From assembly GCA_016124975.1 (NCBI GenBank), contig WGMP01000028.1, forward strand, positions 1-64,000: a stretch of 64,000 bases of DNA, read 5' to 3'. The position numbers and the translations under genes were made by a program. Source of the DNA: Phycisphaera sp. Its GTDB lineage: Bacteria > Planctomycetota > Phycisphaerae > Phycisphaerales > SM1A02. This document shows positions 35,358 to 43,107 of the stretch, piece by piece; position 1 is the stretch's first letter; each line of letters begins with the position of its first letter. The notes beneath the pieces are model-generated. The model searched no databases. It was not told the DNA's origin and worked only from the letters and a program-made list of their open reading frames with translations.

Positions 35358-36065
35358 TCAGTCGCCGAGCGTGAAGCTCAGGCCAAGCGAGATCGAGGCC
35401 GAGTCGAAGCCCGGGTTTTCCGGGCCCGTCTGCCCGTTCGAGATGTGGAACCAGCCGGCGCGGCCCACGAGGCGGATGCCGTCGTCGAGCGCGTAGGTGA
35501 ACCCGAGCGCCGCGCGCGGCGTGAAGTCGTAGTCGGTTCCGCCCGAGGGGACATCGTCGCTGAAGCCAGCGAAGCCGCAGCCCGCCTCGATGAAGATCGA
35601 GTAGTCGCGCTCACGCACGAAATGCCAGCGCGCGACGAGCGCCGCGCCGCCGCCGAAGGCTTCGTCTGTTCCGTCGTCGTACCAGATGCCTTCGGCGAGT
35701 GCGCCGAAGCTGACGCCGTCCGCGACGAACCAGTGGACGCCTACGCCAGCGACTCCAAGCGTGGTGCCGTCGAAGTCGAACGCGGGGCCCACCGAGACCT
35801 CGAGCTCGATGCTGTCGGCGACGCCGTACGCGGCGGCATCCTGCGGCTCCGCACTCGGCTCGCGGTCGACCGCGCCTTCATCGGCGCGCTCCTGCGTCGA
35901 TGCGAGGCCCACACGCGCGAGCTCGAACGCCCCCGAACCTGCGGACGCGGGCTCGAACGAGAAGCGCTCGGCGTGGGCGAGTGCGCCGCACGCGGCGGCA
36001 AGTGCGGCTCCCACGAGAGGCCATGCACGGGAGGAACGGGAGGCGCATCCGCGAGGGGAACTCAT
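35358..36065 (-). CDS. PagL-like outer-membrane beta-barrel (acyloxyacyl hydrolase family)
   Basis: A 235-aa secreted protein with a signal peptide (about residues 1-31; basic start, hydrophobic AALAAACGALAHA). After an acidic linker come alternating beta strands (HWFVADGVSFGALAEGIWYD and others), ending in GWFHISNGQTGPENPGFDS and a terminal strand SISLGLSFTL. The HxSN motif plus ENPG matches PagL, which removes the 3-O acyl chain from lipid A. ATG 36065 is chosen. The Ser/His/Glu triad cannot be confirmed by eye, so an inactive barrel is possible. It fits the other lipid A genes in the window. Confidence 0.7.
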   Translation of the reverse strand: MSSPRGCASRSSRAWPLVGAALAAACGALAHAERFSFEPASAGSGAFELARVGLASTQERADEGAVDREPSAEPQDAAAYGVADSIELEVSVGPAFDFDGTTLGVAGVGVHWFVADGVSFGALAEGIWYDDGTDEAFGGGAALVARWHFVRERDYSIFIEAGCGFAGFSDDVPSGGTDYDFTPRAALGFTYALDDGIRLVGRAGWFHISNGQTGPENPGFDSASISLGLSFTLGD

Positions 36066-36109
36066 GCGCGCATCTTCCCTCTTCCGCGGGATTCCGCAAG
36101 GCGATGCGG

Positions 36110-36604
36110 TCATGCGGCGCCGAAGCGTGCGCGAATCGCAGCGTTGATCGCGTGGTTCGCGCGCGGCCACTCGAGCTTTCCGATGTCGTCGACGGAGATC
36201 CACCGCACCTCGACCGATGCGGGCGCCGAGGGCACCGCGTCGGCGCGGACCTCGACGAGGAACGCCTCGAGCGAGATCGAGCGCTCGCGCGAGAGGTCCG
36301 GGTCCGTGTGCGTCACGGTGACCAGCGGCTCGGGAGCACGCAAGACAGCGTCTCCCGAGAGGCCGACCTCTTCCTCGAGTTCACGCAAGGCCGCCGCGGA
36401 AGGCGCCTCGCCCTGCTCGATCTTGCCACCCGGGAACTCCCAGAGCCCGCCGCGAATGGCATGATCAGGCCGACGCGCCACGAAGAGCGACGGCCGCCCC
36501 CCAACCCATCGGTAGACCACCGCAACCGCCACCCGCACGAACGAGCGCGGGACGCCGGCCGATTCGGTGGAGTTACTGGACAAGGCGCGCGGGTTTTGTT
36601 CCAT
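36110..36604 (-). CDS. mutT: MutT-like Nudix hydrolase
   Basis: A 164-aa protein with the Nudix box GX5EX7REUXEEXGU (GGKIEQGEAPSAAALRELEE followed by EVGL; about residues 62-85). The flanking SLFVARRPDHAIRGGLWEFP matches MutT-type 8-oxo-dGTPases, and a WPRANHAINAAI helix lies near the end. ATG 36604 is chosen, with an AAGAG-type SD; ATG 36631 is possible. It likely cleans oxidised nucleotides, though other Nudix substrates cannot be excluded. Confidence 0.83.
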   Translation of the reverse strand: MEQNPRALSSNSTESAGVPRSFVRVAVAVVYRWVGGRPSLFVARRPDHAIRGGLWEFPGGKIEQGEAPSAAALRELEEEVGLSGDAVLRAPEPLVTVTHTDPDLSRERSISLEAFLVEVRADAVPSAPASVEVRWISVDDIGKLEWPRANHAINAAIRARFGAA

Positions 36605-37014
36605 AAGTCTCTTCTCAGAATGCACTTCCATCAATCCGTCCGACTTCGGGCATTCGCTGCGAAATCGATTGACCTCGACCCTCCCGACTCTGTACCGTGC
36701 GAAGGTCGTCGGAGGCCTTGGCCACCGCTCGACCGAGCACACAGACTGGTACGGAGGTCGATCCTCCGCTGTCCGCTTGTCGGGTTCCGATGGCGAAAGA
36801 CCGATGGGTCCAGACCGGCGGCCCGGCACGAAGGGCCCGCATCGATGCGCACCGCGCGCGATGCGGCGAACAATCCATCCAGCGGCCCTCACGGGTCGCG
36901 ACACGCCGTCCGGAGCGAGTCGGAGCGCCCCGGGCGGCTGTGTTTTTGGAGGCGCAATTCGGGCACCTCCTTCTCTGACGCCGCCGCGAGGCCACGGCAA
37001 CGCTTCCCACCGCT
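36605..37014. other. 410-bp region with no recognisable gene
   Basis: Frames here read as low-quality shadows. The left 120 bases are clearly AT-richer than the window. On the plus strand TTGACC (about 36669-36674) and TGTACC (about 36691-36696) form a promoter-like pair pointing into unannotated DNA. Short hairpins follow, such as CGGAGG-TCGAT-CCTCCG and the palindrome GCATCGATGC. A small RNA is possible but unproven. Confidence 0.35.
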
Positions 37015-37485
37015 TCAGGGTGCGGGTTCTGCGGGCGGCTCCGACGGGGGGTTCTCGACTGCGGAACCCTCTACTGCGGAACCCTCTACTGCCGAACCCA
37101 CCAGCTTCGCCCGAAGTTCCGCCGCGCGCGACACAAGTGCCTCCTCGGAGTCGTTTCGCGGCGCGAGCACGAAGACCCACCGCGTCTCGTTGCGGGCGCG
37201 CACAGGCAGGATCTCAGCGAAGAAGTCGAGCGGCACCGCGTCCCAGATCGGCCCCTCGGTCGTCGCGGGCGTGACGAGCGGCTCGTAGCCATCCTTCTCG
37301 ATGCGCAGGTCGTAGGTTCCTTCGTGCGTGAACGACACGGCGACGGGCGTGCGCCCCGCCTGTCGGTCGTTCACCCAGACGAGCGCGCCAGGCGGATCGG
37401 TCTCGATCGAGATACGGCGCTCGACGCAGCCCGAGAGCGCTTGCACCGCGAGGAACAGCGTGAGGATGGTGGCGGATCGCTGCAT
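37015..37485 (-). CDS. PEGA-domain lipoprotein
   Basis: A 156-aa predicted lipoprotein. The signal and lipobox MQRSATILTLFLAVQALSGC place the lipidated Cys at residue 20. A PEGA-type domain follows (RISIETDPPGALVWVNDRQ, with GYEPL later, about residues 23-75), typical of surface or peptidoglycan-facing proteins. The C-terminus carries three GSAVE repeats. It lies 14 bases after lptB on the same strand, so it may be an accessory envelope protein. No specific function is known. Confidence 0.75.
   Translation of the reverse strand: MQRSATILTLFLAVQALSGCVERRISIETDPPGALVWVNDRQAGRTPVAVSFTHEGTYDLRIEKDGYEPLVTPATTEGPIWDAVPLDFFAEILPVRARNETRWVFVLAPRNDSEEALVSRAAELRAKLVGSAVEGSAVEGSAVENPPSEPPAEPAP
37055..37099. 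repeat. Tandem repeat 3 x 15 bp inside the PEGA gene
   Basis: Units at 37055-37069, 37070-37084 and 37085-37099 (TCTACTGCGGAACCC, one or two differences each) encode GSAVE on the minus strand, near the C-terminus of the lipoprotein. Confidence 0.8.
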
Positions 37486-37499
37486 GGTGATTGCGTCGG

Positions 37500-38234
37500 T
37501 CAGTCGAACTCGTCGCCGCGGAAGGTCGACGCGAGATACGCGTCGCGGACGCCCTGGTCGTTGATGATCTCGCGCGGCGTTCCCTCGCGCAGGTTGCGCC
37601 CCTCGTGGATGATGTAGGCGCGATCGCAGATGCGCAGCGTCTGCTGCACATTGTGATCGGTGACCAGCATCGCGATGCCGTCGTCGGCGAGCCGGCGCAC
37701 CTCGGCCTGCAGCTCCTCGACCGTGTGCGGGTCGACCGCTGCGAACGGCTCGTCGAGGAGCATCAGCTTCGGCCGCGTCACGAGCGCGCGCGCGATCTCG
37801 AGTCTGCGACGCTCGCCGCCAGAGCAGGTGCGCGCCTCGTCCTTCGCCTTGTGGAGGAGGCCGAACTGCTCGAGAAGCTCGTGCGCTCGGCGCTTGCGCT
37901 GCGCGCGGCCGAGCGCCTGCGTCTCGAGGATGGCGAGAAGGTTCTCCTCGCACGAAAGGCGCTGGAAGACGCTCGGCTCCTGCGAGAGGTAACCCATGCC
38001 CGCGAGCGCGTGGCGGTACATCGGTTCGCGCGTCACATCGCGGCCGTCGAAGCGGACGCTTCCCGCCTCGGGGGTGATCATGCCGATCGCCATGCGGAAC
38101 GAGGTCGTCTTGCCCGCGCCGTTGCGGCCGAGCAGGCCGACGACCTCCCCCGCCTCGACATCGAACGACACGCCGTCGACGACGCGTCGTCCGCCGTAGG
38201 TCTTCACGAGCGATCTGGCTTCGAGGAGGGCCAC
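37500..38234 (-). CDS. lptB: LPS export ABC transporter ATPase LptB
   Basis: A 244-aa ABC ATPase that powers LPS extraction. Walker A is [10 protein letters not shown] (about residue 37), the Q-loop SQEP, the signature [15 protein letters not shown] (about 138) and Walker [14 protein letters not shown], followed by the LptB-typical TDHNVQQTL. Start GTG 38234 lies six bases after TACCAT (38246-38241), suggesting an independent leaderless transcript. It is not linked to the kdsC-LptC/A-like genes 16 kb away, nor to LptF/G, so the Lpt system is scattered. Confidence 0.9.
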   Translation of the reverse strand: MALLEARSLVKTYGGRRVVDGVSFDVEAGEVVGLLGRNGAGKTTSFRMAIGMITPEAGSVRFDGRDVTREPMYRHALAGMGYLSQEPSVFQRLSCEENLLAILETQALGRAQRKRRAHELLEQFGLLHKAKDEARTCSGGERRRLEIARALVTRPKLMLLDEPFAAVDPHTVEELQAEVRRLADDGIAMLVTDHNVQQTLRICDRAYIIHEGRNLREGTPREIINDQGVRDAYLASTFRGDEFD

Positions 38235-38262
38235 GCGCGCATGGTAGCGAAGGCGCGATGGC

Positions 38263-38799
38263 CTATCTCGCGAGGCGAAGGATGGCGGGATAGCGGAAGA
38301 GCTCTCCCCCGCCCGCGGCGACCGCGCCGCGCACGAGCGAGACGATCCAGACCGGAAGCCATGGGATGAGCGCGACCCATCCGACGCAGATGAAGAGCAG
38401 CAAGATCATCATCGTCGCCTGCGCGGAGAGCACCTCGATGCCGTGGTCGCGGACCAGCGGCGACCGCCTTCGGAAGGCGAGCCAGAGCGTGACGGGAACC
38501 ACGAGGCTCAGCGGCCCGATCACCGCGGTGTAGAGTGGCCAGAGATGCATGGCCGCCGCGGCGACCTTCTCGAAGTCGCCCGCCTCCGTGTCGACGACGC
38601 GACCCGATGTCGCCAGCCTCCAGCGCTCGAGAAGTGCGCGCGGAGGCGAGAGCGTGGCGCCCGACGCATCGGTGGGCGCTGTCTTCTTCTTTCGGTCGCC
38701 GAGCGAGATATCGAGTGCGAAGACGAATGTGTTCTTGTTCCGACCCGCGGAATCGGAGCCCTCGGGCGGCTGAGATGATGAAGGGTCGGGCTCAGCCAT
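38263..38799 (-). CDS. DUF4870-like small membrane protein
   Basis: A 178-aa protein with a polar N-terminal 75 residues and then three hydrophobic segments (about 85-110, 128-150 and a shorter one at 150-160). The pattern MHLWPLYTAVIGPLSLVVPV, RRRSPLVRDHGIEVLSAQAT and a C-terminal YPAILRLAR matches the DUF4870/Tic20-like family. Function is unknown. It is upstream of lptB on the same strand, separated by 28 bases. Confidence 0.72.
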   Translation of the reverse strand: MAEPDPSSSQPPEGSDSAGRNKNTFVFALDISLGDRKKKTAPTDASGATLSPPRALLERWRLATSGRVVDTEAGDFEKVAAAAMHLWPLYTAVIGPLSLVVPVTLWLAFRRRSPLVRDHGIEVLSAQATMMILLLFICVGWVALIPWLPVWIVSLVRGAVAAGGGELFRYPAILRLAR

Positions 38800-38887
38800 C
38801 GGAGGGGCGGCTCGTTCGGAAAAGTTCGATCGATGCTTTCACCTGGCTCTACCGAGGCTCGGCGGCCGCGCGGCCCGGGCGCGCCTG

Positions 38888-40270
38888 TCAGCGCCGTCGT
38901 TCGACCTCGGCCACATCGGGCTCCTCGCCGCTCGAGAGGAGATCGGGCGCGCCTGCGGGTGCCGTCGCGTCGGGCGCGTCGGGTTCCGCGTCGTCCCGTC
39001 GTTCCGCGAGGTCGCCGCGCAGGGCGATGCGGACCTTGTCGATGCGCGTCGGGCCAGCGGAGAGGATCTCGAAGACGGCCTCGGGAATCTCGTCGCGCTC
39101 GCCCTTCTGAGGCACGCGGCCGAAGCGGTCGAGCAGGAACCCCGCGATCGTGTCGAAGTCGCCGTCCTCTGGCAGAGAGAGCCCGAGGCGCTCGTTGATC
39201 TCGGTGATGGGGACGCGGCCCTCGGCCTCGTAGCGGTTCGGCTCGAGCCGCACCATGACGGGCGGCTGCTCGTCGTGGGGCTCGTGCTCGTCGTGGATCT
39301 CGCCGACGATCTCCTCGAGCACATCCTCGATGGTGCAGATTCCCGAGGTGCCGCCGTACTCGTCGACGACGATGGCCATGTGCACCTCGCTCGCCTGGAA
39401 GTCGCGCAGCAGTTCGCCGACGAGCTTCGTCTCGGGAATGCGCAGCGGTTCGCGCAGCATGGTGCCGAGACGCAGGCCCTCGGCGCTGCGGCCGAAGTAT
39501 CCGACGAGATCGCGTACATGGAGGATGCCCTTGATCGAGTCGAGGCTCTCCTCGTAGACGGGGATGCGCGAATGCGCGATTCCCGCGACGCGCGCGCGCA
39601 CGGTGTCGAGGTCGTCGGAAAGCTCGATCGCCTCGATGTCGGTGCGCGGCGTCATGACGCTTGCGACGGTGGTCTGCCCGAACACGACGGCCCGCTGCAG
39701 CAGCGTCGCGGCCACAGGGTCGATCTCGCCCTCGCGCTTGTGGTCCTCGATCGAGTGGAGGAGTTCCTCCTCGGTCTCGTCCTCGCGGAGATTGGCACCC
39801 GACAGGCGTCGGACGACCTCATCGATGAAGCCGACCGCCGCGAGGAGCGGGCCGACCAAGATCACCATGGCGCGGAGAAGCGGAAGCCCCGTGGCGATGA
39901 CGGTGTAGGTGGCGTGGCGCGCGATGGCAGAGCTCAGCACGCTGGTGAAGAGCCAGATGAGCGCGACCGAGACGAGCGCGGTGCCCGCGAGGCCCGAGAG
40001 CGTGATGCGCGCCGCGTCGCCAAACCCCTCGAACGCCACGAGGACGAGCGAGAAGAGTACGACCCGGCCGACCGTGCGGAAGAAGGCCACGGCGTGCGAG
40101 GCCTCCATCAGCCGCTCGAGCAGCCACTTGCCCCGGGCGCCGAGGTCGCGGGACTCGAGCTCCTCCTCGAGGCCTGCGCGGCTCGCCTGCACCAGGGCAA
40201 GGTTGAGCGACGAGCAGTAGCTCGTGGCGGCCACGGTCGCCAGGATGGATAGGACGAGTGTCGGGTTCAC
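38888..40270 (-). CDS. CNNM/CBS/CorC-type membrane protein (HlyC/CorC family)
   Basis: A 460-aa protein. A DUF21/CNNM membrane part (about residues 1-165) precedes paired CBS domains (about 205-320: VMTPRTDIEAI, HSRIPVYEESLDSIKGIL, VVDEYGGTSGICTIEDVLEE) and a C-terminal CorC_HlyC domain (about 345-420). Such proteins are linked to Mg2+/Co2+ efflux or ion homeostasis. GTG 40270 overlaps the ybeY stop (GTGA), the common ybeY-CorC order. A charged tail ends the protein. Confidence 0.87.
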   Translation of the reverse strand: MNPTLVLSILATVAATSYCSSLNLALVQASRAGLEEELESRDLGARGKWLLERLMEASHAVAFFRTVGRVVLFSLVLVAFEGFGDAARITLSGLAGTALVSVALIWLFTSVLSSAIARHATYTVIATGLPLLRAMVILVGPLLAAVGFIDEVVRRLSGANLREDETEEELLHSIEDHKREGEIDPVAATLLQRAVVFGQTTVASVMTPRTDIEAIELSDDLDTVRARVAGIAHSRIPVYEESLDSIKGILHVRDLVGYFGRSAEGLRLGTMLREPLRIPETKLVGELLRDFQASEVHMAIVVDEYGGTSGICTIEDVLEEIVGEIHDEHEPHDEQPPVMVRLEPNRYEAEGRVPITEINERLGLSLPEDGDFDTIAGFLLDRFGRVPQKGERDEIPEAVFEILSAGPTRIDKVRIALRGDLAERRDDAEPDAPDATAPAGAPDLLSSGEEPDVAEVERRR

Positions 40271-40785
40271 CGAAGGCGATCCTCATCGGCGGGCGGGGGC
40301 ACCCCCCCGTCGGCCAGCAAGGGTCTAGCGTACACCACCCCGCCTGCGCCGAGGGCGAGGATGCGGTCCTCCTCCGCGTGGATGGCGGCGGCGCTCTCGG
40401 GCGTGTCATCCCGATGCCCGCAGGCGTGAAGCGCCCCGTGGACCGCGTAGAGCAGGATTTCTCGGTCCATAGCATGTCCCCGAGCGGCCGCCTCGCGCGC
40501 GGCGACATCGACCGATACGACGAGGTCCGCCTCGACCGCCGCGGCCGGGTCGGACTCGTCGTGCGCGGGGAAGCTCATCACATCGGTCGTGCCCGGGATG
40601 TCCATGAAGCGACGATGCGCGGCGTCCATCGCGTCGTCGCCGACGAGCAGGACATCGATGCGGGCGAGGCGGCGCGGGAAGTGCGGCACGAGCGACGCGA
40701 ACGCCGCGGCGAGCGCAGCGCAGTCGACCGAGGCGGCGCACCCGTCGCCGCGGTGGAAGGCGATTGCCGGCGTGTCTGCGCTCAA
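40267..40785 (-). CDS. ybeY: Endoribonuclease YbeY
   Basis: A 172-aa metal-dependent RNase for 16S rRNA maturation and ribosome quality control. The zinc motif is HGALHACGHRDD (about residue 125), with MDIPGTTDVMSFP (about 75) matching the family TDVLSFP block. TTG 40785 overlaps the nuoF stop (TTGA) and gives a normal length. It is coupled upstream to nuoF and downstream to the CNNM/CorC gene. Confidence 0.87.
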   Translation of the reverse strand: MSADTPAIAFHRGDGCAASVDCAALAAAFASLVPHFPRRLARIDVLLVGDDAMDAAHRRFMDIPGTTDVMSFPAHDESDPAAAVEADLVVSVDVAAREAAARGHAMDREILLYAVHGALHACGHRDDTPESAAAIHAEEDRILALGAGGVVYARPLLADGGVPPPADEDRLR

Positions 40786-42137
40786 CGCGCGACCGTCAGC
40801 GGGATGCCGCCGACGGCGACCGAGTAGGGCTTCACGCGCGCCTCGAACTCGCCGCGGTACTTGTTGACGATCGTGCGGATCGCCCAGTTGTTGCCGTCGG
40901 CGAGGCCGCAGATCGTGGTGCCGGGCGAGAGGCCCATCGAGCCCGCGATCTCGAGGAGGAGATCGAGGTCCTTCGTGGTCGCGTCGCCGCGCTCGATGCG
41001 GGTGATGAGCTTGAAGATCCAGCCCGCGCCCTCGCGGCACGGCGTGCACTGGCCGCACGACTCGTTCTTGAAGAAGCGCGCGATGTTGCGCGCGACGGCC
41101 ACCATGTCGGTGTCCTCGTCGAAGATCGTCGGGCACGCGGTGCCGAGGCCCATCACATCGCAGCGGCGGCCGATGTCGAAGTCCATCGGCGCATCGAACT
41201 GGTCGGGGCCAAGGACGCCCATCGAGACGCCGCCCGCGATCGCGCCCTTGAACTTCTTGCCGCCGCGCATGCCGAGGCAGAACTTCTCGACGAGCTCCTT
41301 CAGCGGGATGCCGAGGTCGCACTCGTAGACGCCGGGGCGATTGACATGGCCCGAGACGCCCATCAGCTTCGGGCCGTAGCTCGGCGCCCCGCCGATGTTG
41401 CTCTCGCAGCCGAGGCCCTTCCACCACGCGAGGCCCTTGTCGACGATCGGGCTCACGGCCGCGAGCGTCTCGACATTGTTGATGATGGTCGGGCGCCCGA
41501 AGAGGCCCTTCACCGCGGGGAACGGCGGCTTGAGGCGCGGCCAGCCGCGGCGGCCTTCGATCGCCTCGAGAAGTCCCGTCTCCTCGCCGCAGATGTAGGC
41601 GCCGGCGCCGCGATGGAGATAGCAGTCGACCGCGAACTTGACCTTGCCGTTGAGGAGCCCCTGCTTGCCGAAGATGCCCCTCGCGTAGGCCTCCTGGATC
41701 GCGCGCTCGACGACCTTGGCCTGGTGGTGGTACTCGCCGCGGATGAAGAAGTACGCGGTGTCGAGCTGGCACGCCCAGCAGGCGATCGCGATCCCTTCCA
41801 TGATGATGTGCGGGTCGTAGTCGCAGAGCAGACGGTCCTTGAAGGTGCCGGGCTCGGCCTCGTCGCAGTTGATGCAGAGGTAGCGGCGGCCGCCGTCGGG
41901 CGGCGGAAGGAACGACCACTTGAGGCCGCAGGAGAAGCCAGCGCCACCGCGGCCGCGGAGGTTCGCGTCCTTGACGAGGTTCACGATGTCGGCGGGCGTC
42001 ATCTCGAGCGCCTTCTCGAGGCTCTTGTAGCCTCCCGTCGCCATGAACTCGTCGACCCCGACCGTCTTGCGGTTCTTCGGGTCGCCCCAAGGGAAGGTGG
42101 GGATGCGCTTCGTGAGGACTGGCTCGGTCATTGGCAT
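40782..42137 (-). CDS. nuoF: NADH-quinone oxidoreductase subunit F
   Basis: The 451-aa 51-kDa-type subunit that binds FMN, NADH and one 4Fe-4S cluster in complex I. FMN site RGRGGAGFSCGLKWSF is near residue 62, NADH-binding GAGAYICGEETGLLEAIEGR near 175 and the Fe-S motif CGQCTPCREG near 350, with a further Cys in the GTTICGLADG block. ATG 42137 is chosen. It is coupled to ybeY downstream and separated from nuoE by an 85-codon ORF. nuoG and the membrane subunits are not here. Confidence 0.94.
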   Translation of the reverse strand: MPMTEPVLTKRIPTFPWGDPKNRKTVGVDEFMATGGYKSLEKALEMTPADIVNLVKDANLRGRGGAGFSCGLKWSFLPPPDGGRRYLCINCDEAEPGTFKDRLLCDYDPHIIMEGIAIACWACQLDTAYFFIRGEYHHQAKVVERAIQEAYARGIFGKQGLLNGKVKFAVDCYLHRGAGAYICGEETGLLEAIEGRRGWPRLKPPFPAVKGLFGRPTIINNVETLAAVSPIVDKGLAWWKGLGCESNIGGAPSYGPKLMGVSGHVNRPGVYECDLGIPLKELVEKFCLGMRGGKKFKGAIAGGVSMGVLGPDQFDAPMDFDIGRRCDVMGLGTACPTIFDEDTDMVAVARNIARFFKNESCGQCTPCREGAGWIFKLITRIERGDATTKDLDLLLEIAGSMGLSPGTTICGLADGNNWAIRTIVNKYRGEFEARVKPYSVAVGGIPLTVAR

Positions 42138-42150
42138 CGGAAACTCGCAG

Positions 42151-42408
42151 TCAGCGTTCTTGGTCTGTCTCGGACTGATCGGACGGGTCGAAGATCACCT
42201 CGTCGATCGTGGTACGACGGAAGATGTAGTCGCCGCGCCGCACTTCCTGCACTGTCCTTCCGACCTCGCGGGAAGACCCGTCGGTCGGATTCTCCGCCGG
42301 CGGAACCGGCGGCTTCGGATCATCGAGTCCTTCCACGATTCCGCGGAAGAAGCCCTCGATGTTGTCGAGCAGCGTCGGCTTTCCGCGCTGTTCGCCTGCG
42401 CCGGGCAT
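42151..42408 (-). CDS. Small ORF between nuoE and nuoF, hypothetical
   Basis: An 85-aa hydrophilic protein whose ATG shares a base with the nuoE stop (TGATG), so it is translationally coupled. It has an N-terminal TLLDNIEGFFRGIVEGLDD helix, a proline-rich linker and a basic TVQEVRRGDYIFRRTTIDEV stretch. No cysteines, no membrane segment, no known family. It may be a lineage-specific complex I accessory or assembly protein; that is inference. Confidence 0.62.
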   Translation of the reverse strand: MPGAGEQRGKPTLLDNIEGFFRGIVEGLDDPKPPVPPAENPTDGSSREVGRTVQEVRRGDYIFRRTTIDEVIFDPSDQSETDQER

Positions 42409-42968
42409 CAGTGATGCCCGCCCCCCGCCCCGCCGCCTGAGGACTTCGCAGACTCGTCGATCAGCCTGTCGATGGCCTCGATGGTGAGGTTCTCATGCAG
42501 CTTCTCGTTGAAGAGCGCCACAGGCGCCGTGTCACACGAGCCGAGGCACTCGAGGGTGAGGAGCGTGAACTTGCCGTCGTCGGTCGTCTCGTGCGGCTCG
42601 ATCCCGAGGCGGTTGCGCACATGGTCGACGAGCTTCTGGTGGCCGCACACCTCGCAGGCGATCGACTGGCAGATGCCGATGACGCACTTGCCGACGGGCT
42701 CTGTGTGGAACTCCTCGTAGAAGGTGACGGTGTCCATCACATCCGCGGGCTTGATCGAGAGGAACGACGCGATCTCGACCATCGCCTGATAGGGGATGTG
42801 GCGGTACTCGTGCTGGATCTCGTGGAGGATCGGCATCAGCGCGCCCTGCTTCGTGGCGTAGCGCGGAAGAAGATCCCTGGTCCAGCGATCCTTCATCGCC
42901 TGCGTGCAGTACGGCTCGGCGCGGGTGGGGATCCTGGTGGTGGCGGATGGCTTTGTTTGCCAGCTCAT
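42408..42968 (-). CDS. nuoE: NADH-quinone oxidoreductase subunit E (thioredoxin-like 2Fe-2S)
   Basis: The 186-aa 24-kDa-type subunit. The 2Fe-2S ligands are visible as CQSIAC (CX4C, about residue 99) and CLGSC (CX3C, about 141). The preceding ALMPILHEIQHEYRHIP and VTFYEEFHTEPVG match the family helical domain and its TFY block. A glycine- and histidine-rich tail (SSGGGAGGGHH) is unusual. It lies downstream of nuoD across a gap holding a palindromic repeat. Confidence 0.93.
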   Translation of the reverse strand: MSWQTKPSATTRIPTRAEPYCTQAMKDRWTRDLLPRYATKQGALMPILHEIQHEYRHIPYQAMVEIASFLSIKPADVMDTVTFYEEFHTEPVGKCVIGICQSIACEVCGHQKLVDHVRNRLGIEPHETTDDGKFTLLTLECLGSCDTAPVALFNEKLHENLTIEAIDRLIDESAKSSGGGAGGGHH

Positions 42969-43018
42969 GTTGGTCCTAACTTCGCTTTGCGTTGAACACG
43001 CCGTTCGATTCGCTTTCC

Positions 43019-43065
43019 TAGCACCAAAGGCCGCTGCCGCAGCAGCGGCCGCTCATACCTCGTGG
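43019..43065. repeat. Palindromic dispersed repeat, copy B
   Basis: AGCACCAAAG is followed by a perfect 9-bp stem (GGCCGCTGC 43029-43037 and GCAGCGGCC 43042-43050, loop CGCA), then CGCTCATACCTCG. It fills the nuoD-nuoE gap, about 40 bases after the nuoD stop. A further GGCCGCTC/GGCGGCCGG-rich stretch follows to 43090. Confidence 0.7.
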
Positions 43066-43107
43066 CCGCTCAAACCACCTGGCGGCCGGTCACAGGCCTC
43101 TCGGACT

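Noticed and set aside
43000-43030. tRNA T-loop-like GTTCGATTC before nuoE
   Set aside because: No acceptor, D-arm or anticodon arm can be folded around it; the region is explained by the palindromic repeat.
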